Positions 27,061 to 35,937 of a DNA stretch of 64,000 nt are shown here, in pieces. The position numbers and the translations under genes were made by a program. The stretch's first letter is position 1; the number at the start of each line of letters is the position of its first letter. The notes beneath the pieces are model-generated. The model did no database searches and had not been told where the DNA came from. It worked only from the letters and a program-made list of their open reading frames with translations. The DNA is from Methanoculleus bourgensis MS2 (GTDB lineage: Archaea; Halobacteriota; Methanomicrobia; Methanomicrobiales; Methanoculleaceae): the NCBI RefSeq assembly GCF_000304355.2, contig NC_018227.2, positions 2,232,001 through 2,296,000 on the forward strand, given 5' to 3'.

Positions 27061-27306
27061 ATGAAGCGAAGAACAGCATTCGGGATCGGAGCGGTTCTTC
27101 TCCTCCTCATGGCCGTCGCGCTGCCGGCAAGTGCAGCAGGTCCATGGGGTGCTCCACAGGCAGATGAGCCCACCGGCGATTGCCCCGGGTGCGGGCACTA
27201 CCAGCACCAGAACGGCGGAGGTCAGCCGGATAAACCCACCGGAGACTGTGACCGCGACCGGTTACACCTCCGTGACGGGTCTTGCGGGGCCTGCCCGAAC
27301 CGGTGA
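27061..27306 (+). CDS. Small secreted Cys-rich protein
   Basis: 81 residues with a signal peptide (FGIGAVLLLLMAVALPASAA). The mature part has two PTGDC motifs (EPTGDCPGCG and KPTGDCDRD) and a C-terminal GSCGACPN, six cysteines in all, spaced as for metal binding or disulfides. It is not obviously part of the tfuA operon. A TATA-like GGAATATATCC at 26987-26997 would drive it. Function unknown. Confidence 0.55.
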   Translation: MKRRTAFGIGAVLLLLMAVALPASAAGPWGAPQADEPTGDCPGCGHYQHQNGGGQPDKPTGDCDRDRLHLRDGSCGACPNR

Positions 27307-28092
27307 TACCAGCGGGGAGAATGAGACATCGCGGGGAGGGTGGCATCCCTCCCTCTTTTGAGTGGCTCTCCTACAACCCACCTTTCCTGACCCACCAGAA
27401 TGGTCCCCGGGGCAGCACATCCCCGGGGAGTTCTCCCCGCACTCTTCCTCAGCACGATGCGCCGGCGGGCCTGTGGCCGCAAGACGATCCACGAGGTCGC
27501 CCTGCGCTGCACCTTCAGCACGTGACCTCTCCCGGTCGATCTTGTTTCCATGAATACCTCTCCGGTTTGGCGAGCGGGGGGATCATGGCTCTGTAGCATT
27601 GTGCCCCGGGCATGGCTTCCTTGTGGTGGGAGGGGGCTCGCCCCCTCTCCGCAGGCGGCGGAACTCGTAGATCCCTCCTCGCAGCCCCCACCCCACCCGG
27701 CCTCCGGCCTCCTCCCCCGCCCCTCGGGGGCGGGGGCAGTGTGTGGCGATACCCGGGGAAAACCCCGCCCGGGGCGTGATAACCTCCCGGAGCGAACCGG
27801 TCGGGCTCTCACCGGCAAGGATCAAGACCGTTTTCCGAGGAGGTGGAGGACTATGATCGCAGACTAACCAGTAATACCCAAAACCGACCCTCATCTCCTG
27901 AATCGAGCGTCATTCTCATGAATCTCCCTGACGAACGTTAGCGTGTATGAGGGCTCGCCCCCTCCCCTGCCCGCACCCCCAGGGTGATAACCACCACGGG
28001 CCACTGGCCGGGGAAATGCTGTTTTTCATCCGTGCAGCCTCTCATGCAAATGGGAGAGCGATTGTTGTCCTGCCCCCGGACCTGAGCCGTGC
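27307..28092. other. Gene-poor spacer with B-type remnant and repeat D3
   Basis: No gene is supported. Around 27535-27620 the DNA matches, on the opposite strand, the right half of element B3 (the CCAAACCGG and CCCCGGGCATGG tracts), so a broken B copy is likely. GC-rich CCCCGCCCC tracts follow near 27715 and then repeat D3. The last 60 bases hold TATA-like DNA (GTAATATTCATATG) feeding the HTH gene. Confidence 0.55.
27763..27953 (+). repeat. Dispersed repeat D3
   Basis: Third copy of the D unit, with CCCCGCCCGGGGCGTGATAA at the start and GAACGTTAGCGTGTATGAGG at the end. Slightly more diverged than D1 and D2. Confidence 0.6.
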
Positions 28093-28464
28093 ATGCGGTG
28101 TGGTATCGTAATATTCATATGTGTAAAAAATAACAAACACCTGTTGACATTATCTTTCAGCACTCTCCCTGAACTGGCACGGCTGCTATCCCTGCTTGGA
28201 AACGTGCAGCGGCTCGCCATACTCCAGGCGATCTCGGCTGAGGAGAAGTATGCCCGCGAGATCGCCGGGGAGCTCGGCATATCGCGGCCTCTGGTCGCGA
28301 TCTACCTCAAGCAACTTGAGAAACTCGGTCTTGCGGAGGGGAAGAGCAGGACGTCGGATGAGCCGCCGTACCTCCGGAGGTACTACCGGGCGGTGCCGTT
28401 CGAGCTGGTGCTGAACCTGGATCTGATCGTGTCACTACTGAGGTCAGAAGATGAAACAGGATAG
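28093..28464 (+). CDS. ArsR-type winged-helix regulator
   Basis: 123 residues from ATG 28093. A TTG at 28144 would drop 17 residues and fits the TATA near 28110 better, since the message would then begin just before it. The winged helix reads LGNVQRLAILQAI, EKYAREIAGELGISRPLVAI, then YLKQLEKLGLAEG. The end is rich in hydrophobic residues (FELVLNLDLIVSLL). It overlaps the next gene by 14 bases. Since the pair is co-transcribed, its regulation and its membrane partner are probably linked. Signal unknown. Confidence 0.75.
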   Translation: MRCGIVIFICVKNNKHLLTLSFSTLPELARLLSLLGNVQRLAILQAISAEEKYAREIAGELGISRPLVAIYLKQLEKLGLAEGKSRTSDEPPYLRRYYRAVPFELVLNLDLIVSLLRSEDETG

Positions 28465-28774
28465 ATGGAAACTCTACCTGAAGGTGCTGTGGGGCGCCGT
28501 GATTGCACTGCTGTTGATCAGCCTGGTCGGCGCAATTGCCGGCTCAAAGTTCTGGAATACCATGCTCGCCGGGTCCGTCCACGTCATAACGCTGCTTGCC
28601 GTCCTTACGCTCCTCCTCATCATTGTCGTGCGGCTCAAGGAGTGGGTAGAAGCGCAGGTGGGGAGTGGTGCGGACCGGAAGGACGTCGAACTGCAGATGT
28701 TGCAGCAATCGATGGAACGGATCGAGGCAAAGGTGGACCGGATCGAGAAGATCCTCGCTGAGGTTTCCGAGTGA
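28451..28774 (+). CDS. Two-helix membrane protein with C-terminal coiled coil
   Basis: 107 residues with two membrane helices (LWGAVIALLLISLVGAIAGS and SVHVITLLAVLTLLLIIVV) and a cytoplasmic tail. The tail has heptad-like repeats (VELQMLQQSMERIEAKVDRI) and probably makes a coiled coil. It is translationally coupled to the upstream HTH protein. Possible roles include a membrane sensor that holds the regulator, but this is inference. Confidence 0.7.
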   Translation: MKQDRWKLYLKVLWGAVIALLLISLVGAIAGSKFWNTMLAGSVHVITLLAVLTLLLIIVVRLKEWVEAQVGSGADRKDVELQMLQQSMERIEAKVDRIEKILAEVSE

Positions 28775-29356
28775 TGCGGACCGAAAAAAGTTTGTGAGGG
28801 GTGTATGGAAGGACGTGCAGTAGCCCACTCTGAGGACAGATGCTGATGAGGCACAGGCAGGGTTCCACCACGAGTATTACCTGGCCACATAGTAGTATGA
28901 ACTTAGTATATAATAATTTTACCCGTTATGATCTGCAGCAAAAATTGTAATAATCGCCAGGGCCATCCCGCCTGCTCTCCGGGGGGCACGGTGTGAGTCC
29001 GCGCACTGCATTAAATATTGAGGGTTCTAGTGGACTATTTCACCTTATTTTGTGGGTTCTGGTGCGGATCATCAACCGCTCGCGTGAGGCAATGGTGCAC
29101 ATGAAACAACCATCAGGCTACGCTCTTCGGGCTGCACGCATGAAAACAGCCTGCTCCCCCGGGCTGTGGACCGTGGTGGGAATCGCCCCCGGGGGGTGGG
29201 GACAGGGGAGGGGGCTCGCCCCTCCCCGCACAAGCCATGCCCGGGGCACGACGCCAAACCGGGGATGTCTTCATGGGAAATGTTAGCTGAAATGGTGCAC
29301 TACCTCAAATGGAAGATATTTCTATCACCGCGCCCCTTCCTTCATGAGGCGATGAT
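28775..29356. other. Spacer with an AT-rich promoter-like tract and element B2
   Basis: 28891-28930 has AGTATATAATAATTTTACC, a strong TATA-like run with no gene directly downstream; the next gene, RuBisCO, is 430 bases on. Element B2 fills 29027-29303. After it GGAAGATATTTCTATCACC (29308-29326) may form a second promoter for RuBisCO, with ATG at 29357. Confidence 0.5.
29027..29303 (+). mobile_element. MITE-like element B2
   Basis: About 277 bp. Left end CTAGTGGACTATTTCACCTT; right end, inverted, GTAGTGCACCATTTCA. The interior (GGGTTCTGGTGCGGATCATC, a GC-rich GTGGACCGTGGTGGGAATCG tract, TCTTCATGGGAAATGTTAGC) matches B3. It ends directly at the likely RuBisCO promoter. Confidence 0.7.
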
Positions 29357-30649
29357 ATGGCGATTGACTGGTATGAAGAATTTGTTGACACAGACCACAC
29401 TCCCGGTTCGGATGAGCTTGTAGCCCTCTACTACTTCGAACCCGCGGCCGGGATCAGCAGGGAGGAGGCGGTCGGGAGAATCGCATCCGAGAGCTCGACC
29501 GGGACCTGGACGACGCTCTTTACTATGCCCCCCCGGATGCGGGACCTCCAGGCGAAGGCGTTTGAGATCGAAGGGAACTATGTGAAGATCGCATACCCCC
29601 TCGCCCTCTGGGAGGAGGGCAACGCTCCCCAGCTCCTGAGCGGCATCGCCGGGAACGTCTTCGGGATGAAGGCGCTTGAGAGCCTGCGGCTGATCGACGC
29701 CTCGCTCCCGGCCGAATACCTCCGGCACTTCAAGGGGCCGCACTTCGGCATGGAGGGGATCCGGGATATGATGAAGGTCCATGGTCGGCCGCTCACGGGG
29801 GCGGTGCCGAAACCGAAGGTGGGGTTCACCGCAGAGGAGCATGCGGAGGTCGGGTATGAGACCTGGATGGGCGGGTTTGACTTCGTGAAGGACGACGAGA
29901 ACCTGACATCCCTCGCGTTCAACCGGTTCGAGGACCGTGTCCGGGCCATGACGAAGATGCGTGACCGGGCCGAGCAGGAGACCGGCGACGTGAAGTCCGC
30001 GTTCATCAACATCACGGCCGATACAGAGACGATGAAGAAGCGGGCGGAGATGCTCGCTGACTACGGCTGGAACTACGCCATGATCGATGTCGTGGTGACC
30101 GGGACCGCCGCGGTCGCGACCCTCCGTGACCACTGCTCCGACCTCGGGCTTGCGATCCACGCCCACCGGGCGATGCACGCGGCCTTCGACCGGGACGAGA
30201 AGCACGGGATCACGATGCAGTTCCTGGCGAAGATCATGCGGCTCATCGGTGTTGCGCAGATCCACACCGGGACCGCCGTCGGGAAACTGGTCGGCACGAA
30301 GGCGGAGGCCACGGTGCTTGCCGATATGGTCCGGGAGAAGCATACGAACGCGGTGGACCACATGGCCCTCGACCAGGACTGGGGCGCAATCAAGAGCGCT
30401 TTTCCCGTCTCGTCGGGCGGGCTCCACCCCGGGCTCGTGCCGGATGTCCTCGATATCTACGGCAGCGACCTCGTCCTCCTGGTGAGCGGCGGCATCCACG
30501 GCCACCCGAAGGGCACGCGGGCCGGCGCCATGGCCACCATGCAGGCAATTGAGGCCTGGAGCGAGGGCGAGACCCTCGAAGAGAAGGCGAAGAAGGCTCC
30601 CGAACTCAGGGAAGCCCTCGAGAAGTGGGGCTACTATAAACCCAAATAA
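29357..30649 (+). CDS. rbcL: Form III RuBisCO large subunit
   Basis: 430 residues, the length usual for archaeal form III. All active-site motifs are intact: GAVPKPKVGF, the carbamylated Lys in GGFDFVKDDEN, HAHRAMHA, loop 6 HTGTAVGKLVG, and SSGGLHPG. It fixes CO2 on ribulose bisphosphate to give two 3-phosphoglycerate. In methanogens it works in AMP/nucleoside salvage or in the reductive hexulose-phosphate route (known). No small subunit or phosphoribulokinase gene is nearby. Its product can feed the PGK, GAPDH and mutase genes at 45.8-60 kb. Promoter likely just downstream of element B2. Confidence 0.95.
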   Translation: MAIDWYEEFVDTDHTPGSDELVALYYFEPAAGISREEAVGRIASESSTGTWTTLFTMPPRMRDLQAKAFEIEGNYVKIAYPLALWEEGNAPQLLSGIAGNVFGMKALESLRLIDASLPAEYLRHFKGPHFGMEGIRDMMKVHGRPLTGAVPKPKVGFTAEEHAEVGYETWMGGFDFVKDDENLTSLAFNRFEDRVRAMTKMRDRAEQETGDVKSAFINITADTETMKKRAEMLADYGWNYAMIDVVVTGTAAVATLRDHCSDLGLAIHAHRAMHAAFDRDEKHGITMQFLAKIMRLIGVAQIHTGTAVGKLVGTKAEATVLADMVREKHTNAVDHMALDQDWGAIKSAFPVSSGGLHPGLVPDVLDIYGSDLVLLVSGGIHGHPKGTRAGAMATMQAIEAWSEGETLEEKAKKAPELREALEKWGYYKPK

Positions 30650-30652
30650 CTG

Positions 30653-30658
30653 TTTTTT
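30653..30658 (+). terminator. Poly-T terminator after RuBisCO
   Basis: Six T, 4 bases after the stop codon at 30649, between two convergent genes. Confidence 0.5.
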
Positions 30659-30671
30659 GCCGCGCGCCGGA

Positions 30672-31343
30672 TCAGGTCCGACCGCTCCCCGTAAGCGACC
30701 GCGACAACCTCACGAGCCCCTCCCGGAACTCGTCGATATACCCCTGCATCGAGAGGCTGCCCTCGGGAAACGGGCAGTCGATATCGTAGAGCCGCTCGAT
30801 CATCGGGTCGGAAGGCAGCAGGTCGACGGCGATCCCGGTCTCCTCTGACGCCTCAACCATCGCCTTCCGAAACGGCCCTATGCAGTAGGCGAGCCGGTGC
30901 CGGTAGGTATCCCGGGTCTTCTCGAGGTAGCCTTTCAGCCGGTAGACCTCGATCCGGTGGAAGTCCCGCCGGATCCGCCCATCCGTGGTCTTGCCGAGCA
31001 TATAGTGGTAGTTCCGGAAAGGGTACATGCACTCAAGCTCCGCAGGGACGGTCCCGCAGGTGCCGAATATGACGATATGGTAGTCCTCCGGGTCAAGGAC
31101 GCCGTCGATGATCCCGCGGAAGAGTTTGTGGCTCGGGCTCTGGCTGTAGGGTTTCCGCACGGCACAGGGCAGGAAGAGACCGATCTCCTTTGGCATTACC
31201 GGATAATCGTCGATGATGAACCGGTATGCGTCCTCAAACTCCTTCCGGTAGAAAGGAGGGTCAAATATCTCGATCCGGTTCCCATGCCTGTCCTGCACAA
31301 CCTCGACAACATGCCGGGGAGCACTCGTGTTCCTCTGCACCAT
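30672..31343 (-). CDS. DUF5591 (archaeosine-synthase C-domain-like) protein
   Basis: About 223 residues from ATG 31343 (MVQRNTSAPRHV). A TTG at 31382 would add 13. The core LFLPCAVRKPYSQSPSHK, followed by HIVIFGTCGTVPAELECMYP, matches the DUF5591 domain of archaeosine synthase ArcS, in which the PCS/A-x-x-KPYS-x-S-x-SH motif is conserved. ArcS itself is longer, with TGT-like and PUA parts, and none are present here, so this is a stand-alone domain. It probably acts in tRNA base modification or a related step, but activity is unproven. Convergent with RuBisCO. Confidence 0.7.
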   Translation of the reverse strand: MVQRNTSAPRHVVEVVQDRHGNRIEIFDPPFYRKEFEDAYRFIIDDYPVMPKEIGLFLPCAVRKPYSQSPSHKLFRGIIDGVLDPEDYHIVIFGTCGTVPAELECMYPFRNYHYMLGKTTDGRIRRDFHRIEVYRLKGYLEKTRDTYRHRLAYCIGPFRKAMVEASEETGIAVDLLPSDPMIERLYDIDCPFPEGSLSMQGYIDEFREGLVRLSRSLTGSGRT

Positions 31344-31438
31344 CTGGTTCTCTCGTGTATACCTGTTGGCCTGGAAAAACAAAAAGCCTGACCCAGGGAG
31401 GTCCTCCTGAAAGATCCCAATATCGCAGAGATCGTCTC

Positions 31439-31609
31439 CTAGTGCATCGTGTCACCTTTTTTCCGAAGATTTTGATGCGTGAGATGTAACGCCAATAACC
31501 ACACGTAAAGACGGCAATATGACCTCACGCGGAAGCACGCGGGAGGGCGCGAAGAGGGACAGGGGGGACCCCCGAGGATCTCTGAATGTAAGATGACAAC
31601 GAGCACTAG
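31439..31609 (+). mobile_element. MITE-like element A2
   Basis: A 171 bp version of A1 with an internal loss. Left end CTAGTGCATCGTGTCACC; right end, inverted, CTAGTGCTCGTTGTCATCTT. It shares CTAG 31606-31609 with element E1. Confidence 0.7.
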
Positions 31610-32421
31610 TACAATGATTCCAAATTACCGGCACTCTCAACGGAGGAGAGTATCGATCTTTTTTCACACTCTCCGGGGGGTTTGCATCCCGGTATCCCCA
31701 CATACTGCCCCCTTCCGGGGGCGGGGGCTTTGAGGAGGAACGTACGGGTACCCGCCTGCGGGGAGGGGGTTACAGGCGTATGGCTATCTGTAGGAATTGG
31801 GTCTGGACGCTGAAGACACGAAGCAGAGACAGGGGAGGGGGTTCGCCCCATATGCGCTAACTTTAGCCATGAGAATTCGATCGGATAATGCCCGATTCGG
31901 TGAAATGTGGCTGATTTGGCTGAATATTAGCCACACGATTCCGGTGGTGTGCGGCAATCGTCCTCCTCCGCTGAAAACAATAGGGATCATGGAAATCTCA
32001 TGGGAAACGGATTGCCTTGGGGCAGAGATGAGAACTCGCCGATTGCCTGGTGCTTGCCGGTATCACCGAGAATGCATTCCACCCAGCGGGTAAGTTAACG
32101 CTTATGGGGGCGAGCCCCCTCCCCGTCAGCCCCGCCCCCATGGCGATATCCACCACGGTCCACTGCACGGGGAGATCCCGGAGAAGAACCAGTTTCTAGC
32201 TGGTTCTCGCTGGCCGATTCTTCCCGGTCTTTCGGGAAACCGGCGTCAGCACCACCCCCTGGCGCGGCGTTCCACCGGATATCGCCATGACTGCCCCCGC
32301 CCCCGGTAGGGGCGGGGGAGGAGGCCGCAGGCCGGGCGGGGTGGGGGGACGGAGGGGAGCGCTCCGCGGGGGATGGGACGAAGGCCAGATATGATCTGCT
32401 AATTTGGAATCGGTGTAGTAG
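31606..32421 (+). mobile_element. MITE-like element E1, interrupted by C2
   Basis: Left end CTAGTACAATGATTCCAAAT; right end, inverted, CTACTACACCGATTCCAAAT. The first 90 bases (CGGCACTCTCAACGGAGGAG, then TTTTTTCACACTCTCCGGG) and the last 100 (GGAGCGCTCCGCGGGGGATG) match the compact copy E2. Element C2 and GC-rich tracts make up the rest. No gene. Confidence 0.6.
31847..32109 (+). mobile_element. MITE-like element C2
   Basis: About 263 bp with ends CCCCATATGCGCTAACTTTA and, inverted, CCCCCATAAGCGTTAACTTA. It is nearly identical to C1 and C3, with AT-rich centre and stem-forming GTGTGCGGCAAT. A frame conserved with C3 exists, but C1 is shifted by a small indel, so it is not coding. Confidence 0.7.
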
Positions 32422-32920
32422 GTGTCCGGCGATTGAAGGTCCACATGGTTTAGAGCACTCTTACGGACGTTTACGGAGAGTTGAGCAAGACCCGGGCGGT
32501 CAGAACGGCGGGTGCGGCTTCCCTCCGGGTATCGCGACGCACTGCCCCTGCCCTCGGGAGGGTGGGGGGGAGGAGGCCGCAGGCCGGGCGGGGTGGGGGG
32601 TTACAGGTAGCGCTACCCGGTGAGACAGGGGAGAGGGGCAGGCCCCCCTCCCCGTCAGCCCCTCCCCCCAGGGCGATAGCCACCACGGTCCACTGTACGG
32701 GGACAAACCCGGGGAAGGCCAGGGTCCAGACCATCCCTCCCCCTGCTGCCCCTCAGACACGGCTCCCCACCGGGTATCGCCACGCACTGCCCCCGCCCGG
32801 GGGGTGGGGAACAGGCACCGGTGCTTTTTTGTTCCCCGGGCGGATACTCACCGCAACGCGCCTTTCACCCGGCGGACCGGGAACTCGTGCATCAGGTTCC
32901 CAGCCGGAATCAAAACGAAA
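32422..32920. other. GC-rich repeat spacer
   Basis: No gene. Several copies of the tracts GACACGGCTCCCCACCGGG-TATCGCCACGCACTGCCCC and CCCCGCC / GGCGGGG are present, with CCACGGTCCACTGTACGGGG near 32681. Similar tracts occur at 37.9-38.3, 57.65, 17.4 and 41.6 kb. They can fold into strong hairpins. Confidence 0.55.
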
Positions 32921-32971
32921 ACCATAAATCTTTTGTCTCCACACCATATTATGTTCGCAAACATACGAACA
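32921..32971 (+). promoter_or_regulatory. Promoter with inverted repeat for the ferritin-like gene
   Basis: The TATA-like CATAAATC lies at 32923-32930. TGTTCG (32952-32957) and CGAACA (32966-32971) are exact inverted arms spaced by 8 bases, over the expected start of transcription. This is a typical repressor position, and a redox or metal regulator is plausible for a ferritin-like gene. Confidence 0.55.
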
Positions 32972-33032
32972 ATACAACAATGTGCAACCGGCCCGAAAGA
33001 CCCGGAGAACACAGAATAAGGAGTTACCAACC

Positions 33033-33488
33033 ATGAAATCCGAAGATTTTCAGAAGATCATTGCAAACGCAATCGACAGCGAAGTGGAATCATACACCTT
33101 CTACAAGTCGGTCGCCGAGAGAGTAAAGGACGGAAACCTGAAGACCATCTTCCTTGACCTCGCAGAGGACGAGAAGCACCACCGGGAGTACCTCCAGAAC
33201 GTGCTGCTCGGCAACGTCGAGAAGATGCAGTTTAAGGCGGTCAAGGACTACAAGGTCACCGACGCCATCGAAGAGCCCGAGCTCTCGGTCGATATGAAGC
33301 CGCTCGAGGGCCTGCTCCTGGCCATCAAGAAAGAGCTGCACGCCGCGCAGATGTACTCCCGACTTGCCGGTGCCAGCACCAGTATGGAACAGAAGATGGT
33401 CTTTGAGCAACTTGCAAACATGGAGAAGGGGCACAAGGCCCGGCTCGAGGACATCTACACGAATATGGCATACCCTGAGGCGTGGTAA
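33033..33488 (+). CDS. Ferritin-like (rubrerythrin-type) diiron protein
   Basis: 151 residues from ATG 33033, with AAGGAG at 33018-33023. It is a four-helix bundle with two ExxH pairs: helix 1 SEVESYTFYKSV, helix 2 AEDEKHHREYL, helix 3 KKELHAAQMYSR, and helix 4 NMEKGHKARLEDI. The glutamates and histidines would bind two irons. The C-terminal rubredoxin domain of true rubrerythrin is absent, so this is the short form common in anaerobes. It probably detoxifies peroxide or oxygen, or stores iron, in the cytoplasm. Single gene with its own promoter. Confidence 0.85.
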   Translation: MKSEDFQKIIANAIDSEVESYTFYKSVAERVKDGNLKTIFLDLAEDEKHHREYLQNVLLGNVEKMQFKAVKDYKVTDAIEEPELSVDMKPLEGLLLAIKKELHAAQMYSRLAGASTSMEQKMVFEQLANMEKGHKARLEDIYTNMAYPEAW

Positions 33489-33725
33489 CCCTACCAGCCT
33501 CAAAACCCTCCCTCCGTATTATTCACCTATTCTCTCCCCACTAGACTGCTCTGTTGTCCCATCCGGCATCGGTAACCCTTATAGTCACGGAGAATCTCTC
33601 TATTATTAAAGATGGAACTCCCCGGCAAACCCTGAAGCGTTAGAACGCCCGGTTGCCGATCCATCGAGACCGCCTACCCCGAACAGACCGCGTGTGGGCT
33701 CCCTGGCCGGCTGGAGAGCCCACCG

Positions 33726-35918
33726 ATGCATACCATGAAAGAATCCCCTCACACCAAGACTCCCGCTCCCCGCGACCCGGACGAAACGGGGGCTATCCCC
33801 CCGGCAGTCAACGAATCGATTCCTTATGGCATCTGGATAGCCGGGCCCGAGGGTGACGTCCTCCACATCTCTGACTCGTTCCTCGACCTCATCGGGATGA
33901 CGATTGACGAGTGCCGGCAGCCGGAGTGGCTACGTCTCCTCCATCCCGAAGATATGGGGCCGGTGCTGGCCGACCGCGCACGCTGCATCGCTTCCGGTGA
34001 ATGCTGGAACCGCGAGTTCAGGGTCCTCGGCACCGATGGGGAGTACCATACCATTCAAAGCCGGGGCATGCCTATCAGGAACGATGAAGGGGAGGTCCTC
34101 CTCTGGGCCGGGGTCAACCTCGATGGTCAACAAAAACTGCAGCCACGTGCCCCCGGGAGGGAGAGACAGGCACGGAGGATGGAGGCCCTCTCCAGGATCT
34201 CCGGGGTTATCGCGCAGGGGGAGGGGAACCTGCATGAGATCTGCCGGCAGGTGGTCGCCTGGATGCCCGACGGGTTCCGGCATCCGGAGTTGATATCTGC
34301 ACGGATCATCATCGGCCGGGCTGTCTTCATAACCGGTGACGACAATCCCCGGAGGATCGTTGCCGCACTCCCCACCGAGAGGGGGGTCGCAGGCTACCTT
34401 GAGGTCGAGTACCAGGGTTCCCTGCCGCAGGGCACCCGGGACCCCTTCAAGCCGCAGGAGCGCAATTTCGTGCATACGGTCGCCGTGATGATCGGGAATG
34501 TTATCGCACGGGAGGAGACGAAAGCAGCGCTTAAGTCACTTGAGAGACAGCATCGTCTCCTCTCTGACCAGGTGCTGGAATCTATCTTCCTGCTGGAGAC
34601 CGTCCGCGACAGCGCCGGAGAGCCTGTTGATTACCGGTGTATCGAGATCAACAGCCGGGCTGAGGAGGAGATCGGATACGGGAGAGACGAGGTCATCGGG
34701 AAGATGTTCTTTGAATTCTTCCCCGGCACCTCCCCTGAACTCCGGGCTATGCTCTGCCGGGTCGCAAAGACCGGAACACCCGAACACGGTGAGGCACACT
34801 GCCGGAAACTCGACGGATACTACGAGGTGCGGGCCTACCGGCCGCAGTGCAACCAGCTCGCTCTTATTGTCAATGACATCACCATACAGAAGAAGACCGA
34901 AGAGGCTCTGCGGGAGAGCGAGGAGAAGTACCGGATGCTCGTCGAGACGGCCCGGGATGGTATCCTCGTCCACGACACCAGGACGTTCCTCTACGCAAAC
35001 CCCGCTGCCGCGGCCCTCTTCGGTGTCGAACGACCGGAAGACCTGGTGGGGATGAGCGTCATCGACCGGGTGCATCCCGATAACCGCGACCAGATCCGGG
35101 TGCGGATGTCGGAGGTCATCAGTGGAGAGATCCCCCCGCTCCGGGAGACGCAGATACTCCGGCTCGACGGAAGCGCTGTGCCTGTCGAATCAGCTGTATC
35201 CCCGGTGACCTATAGCGGCAAAAAAATGGTGCAGATCACCATGCGCGATATCACCCGGAGAAAACGGTATGAAGCGGCGTTGCGGCGAAACGGGGAGCGG
35301 TTCCGGAGGATCTTCAACCAGTCCCCCATCGGGATCGAGTATTACAACCTCGAGGGAAGACTGATCTACATCAACCGGGCGAGCCTGGCAATCTATGGGA
35401 TACCAAGCAGACGTGACGTAATCGGGTACAACCTCTTTCGAGACCCGAATACCCCCGCGTGGGCCCGGGAGCGGTTCAGGCGCGGGGATGAGATGCACTG
35501 CACCACCCCTGTCGATCTGGACCTCGCCCGGCGGGCCGGCACCTACCCGACGACCCGGTCCGGGACGATCGTCATCGACGTCCACGCAAGCCCGGTGCAC
35601 GACCGCAAGACCGGGGTCCTCAAGGGCATCCTGATGCAGCTCCAGGATGTCACGGACCGCGTGCGGATGGAAGACCAGCGCCAGCAGGCGTTTTACCAGA
35701 TCGAGCAGAACATCGAGCAATTCGCGATCCTCGCGGACCGCATCCGCCTGCCCCTGCAGGTGATCCTCGGCACGGCCGACCTGATCGATGATGACGAAGC
35801 GTCAGCAAAGATCCGGGAGCAGGTGGAACGGGTCAATAGTATTGTCAGGCAGCTCGATAAGGGCTGGATTGAGTCGCGCGAGATCCGGGAGTTTTTGAGG
35901 AGGAACGAGCTGGTGTAG
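33726..35918 (+). CDS. Multi-PAS sensory protein without a kinase ATPase domain
   Basis: 730 residues, soluble. PAS domains are at about 38-135, 280-390, 395-510 and 515-640, with a GAF-like stretch between the first two (about 145-265) that holds no obvious cofactor residues. The C-terminus forms a dimer-helix-like segment (FAILADRIRLPLQVILGTAD) but has no His-box or HATPase, and the gene stops cleanly at 35918. It may sense a ligand or redox state and act on a partner kinase. Start at 33726 (MHTMKESP); 33735 is also possible. Confidence 0.8.
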   Translation: MHTMKESPHTKTPAPRDPDETGAIPPAVNESIPYGIWIAGPEGDVLHISDSFLDLIGMTIDECRQPEWLRLLHPEDMGPVLADRARCIASGECWNREFRVLGTDGEYHTIQSRGMPIRNDEGEVLLWAGVNLDGQQKLQPRAPGRERQARRMEALSRISGVIAQGEGNLHEICRQVVAWMPDGFRHPELISARIIIGRAVFITGDDNPRRIVAALPTERGVAGYLEVEYQGSLPQGTRDPFKPQERNFVHTVAVMIGNVIAREETKAALKSLERQHRLLSDQVLESIFLLETVRDSAGEPVDYRCIEINSRAEEEIGYGRDEVIGKMFFEFFPGTSPELRAMLCRVAKTGTPEHGEAHCRKLDGYYEVRAYRPQCNQLALIVNDITIQKKTEEALRESEEKYRMLVETARDGILVHDTRTFLYANPAAAALFGVERPEDLVGMSVIDRVHPDNRDQIRVRMSEVISGEIPPLRETQILRLDGSAVPVESAVSPVTYSGKKMVQITMRDITRRKRYEAALRRNGERFRRIFNQSPIGIEYYNLEGRLIYINRASLAIYGIPSRRDVIGYNLFRDPNTPAWARERFRRGDEMHCTTPVDLDLARRAGTYPTTRSGTIVIDVHASPVHDRKTGVLKGILMQLQDVTDRVRMEDQRQQAFYQIEQNIEQFAILADRIRLPLQVILGTADLIDDDEASAKIREQVERVNSIVRQLDKGWIESREIREFLRRNELV

Positions 35919-35937
35919 CGGCACGGGCCAGGTTCTC

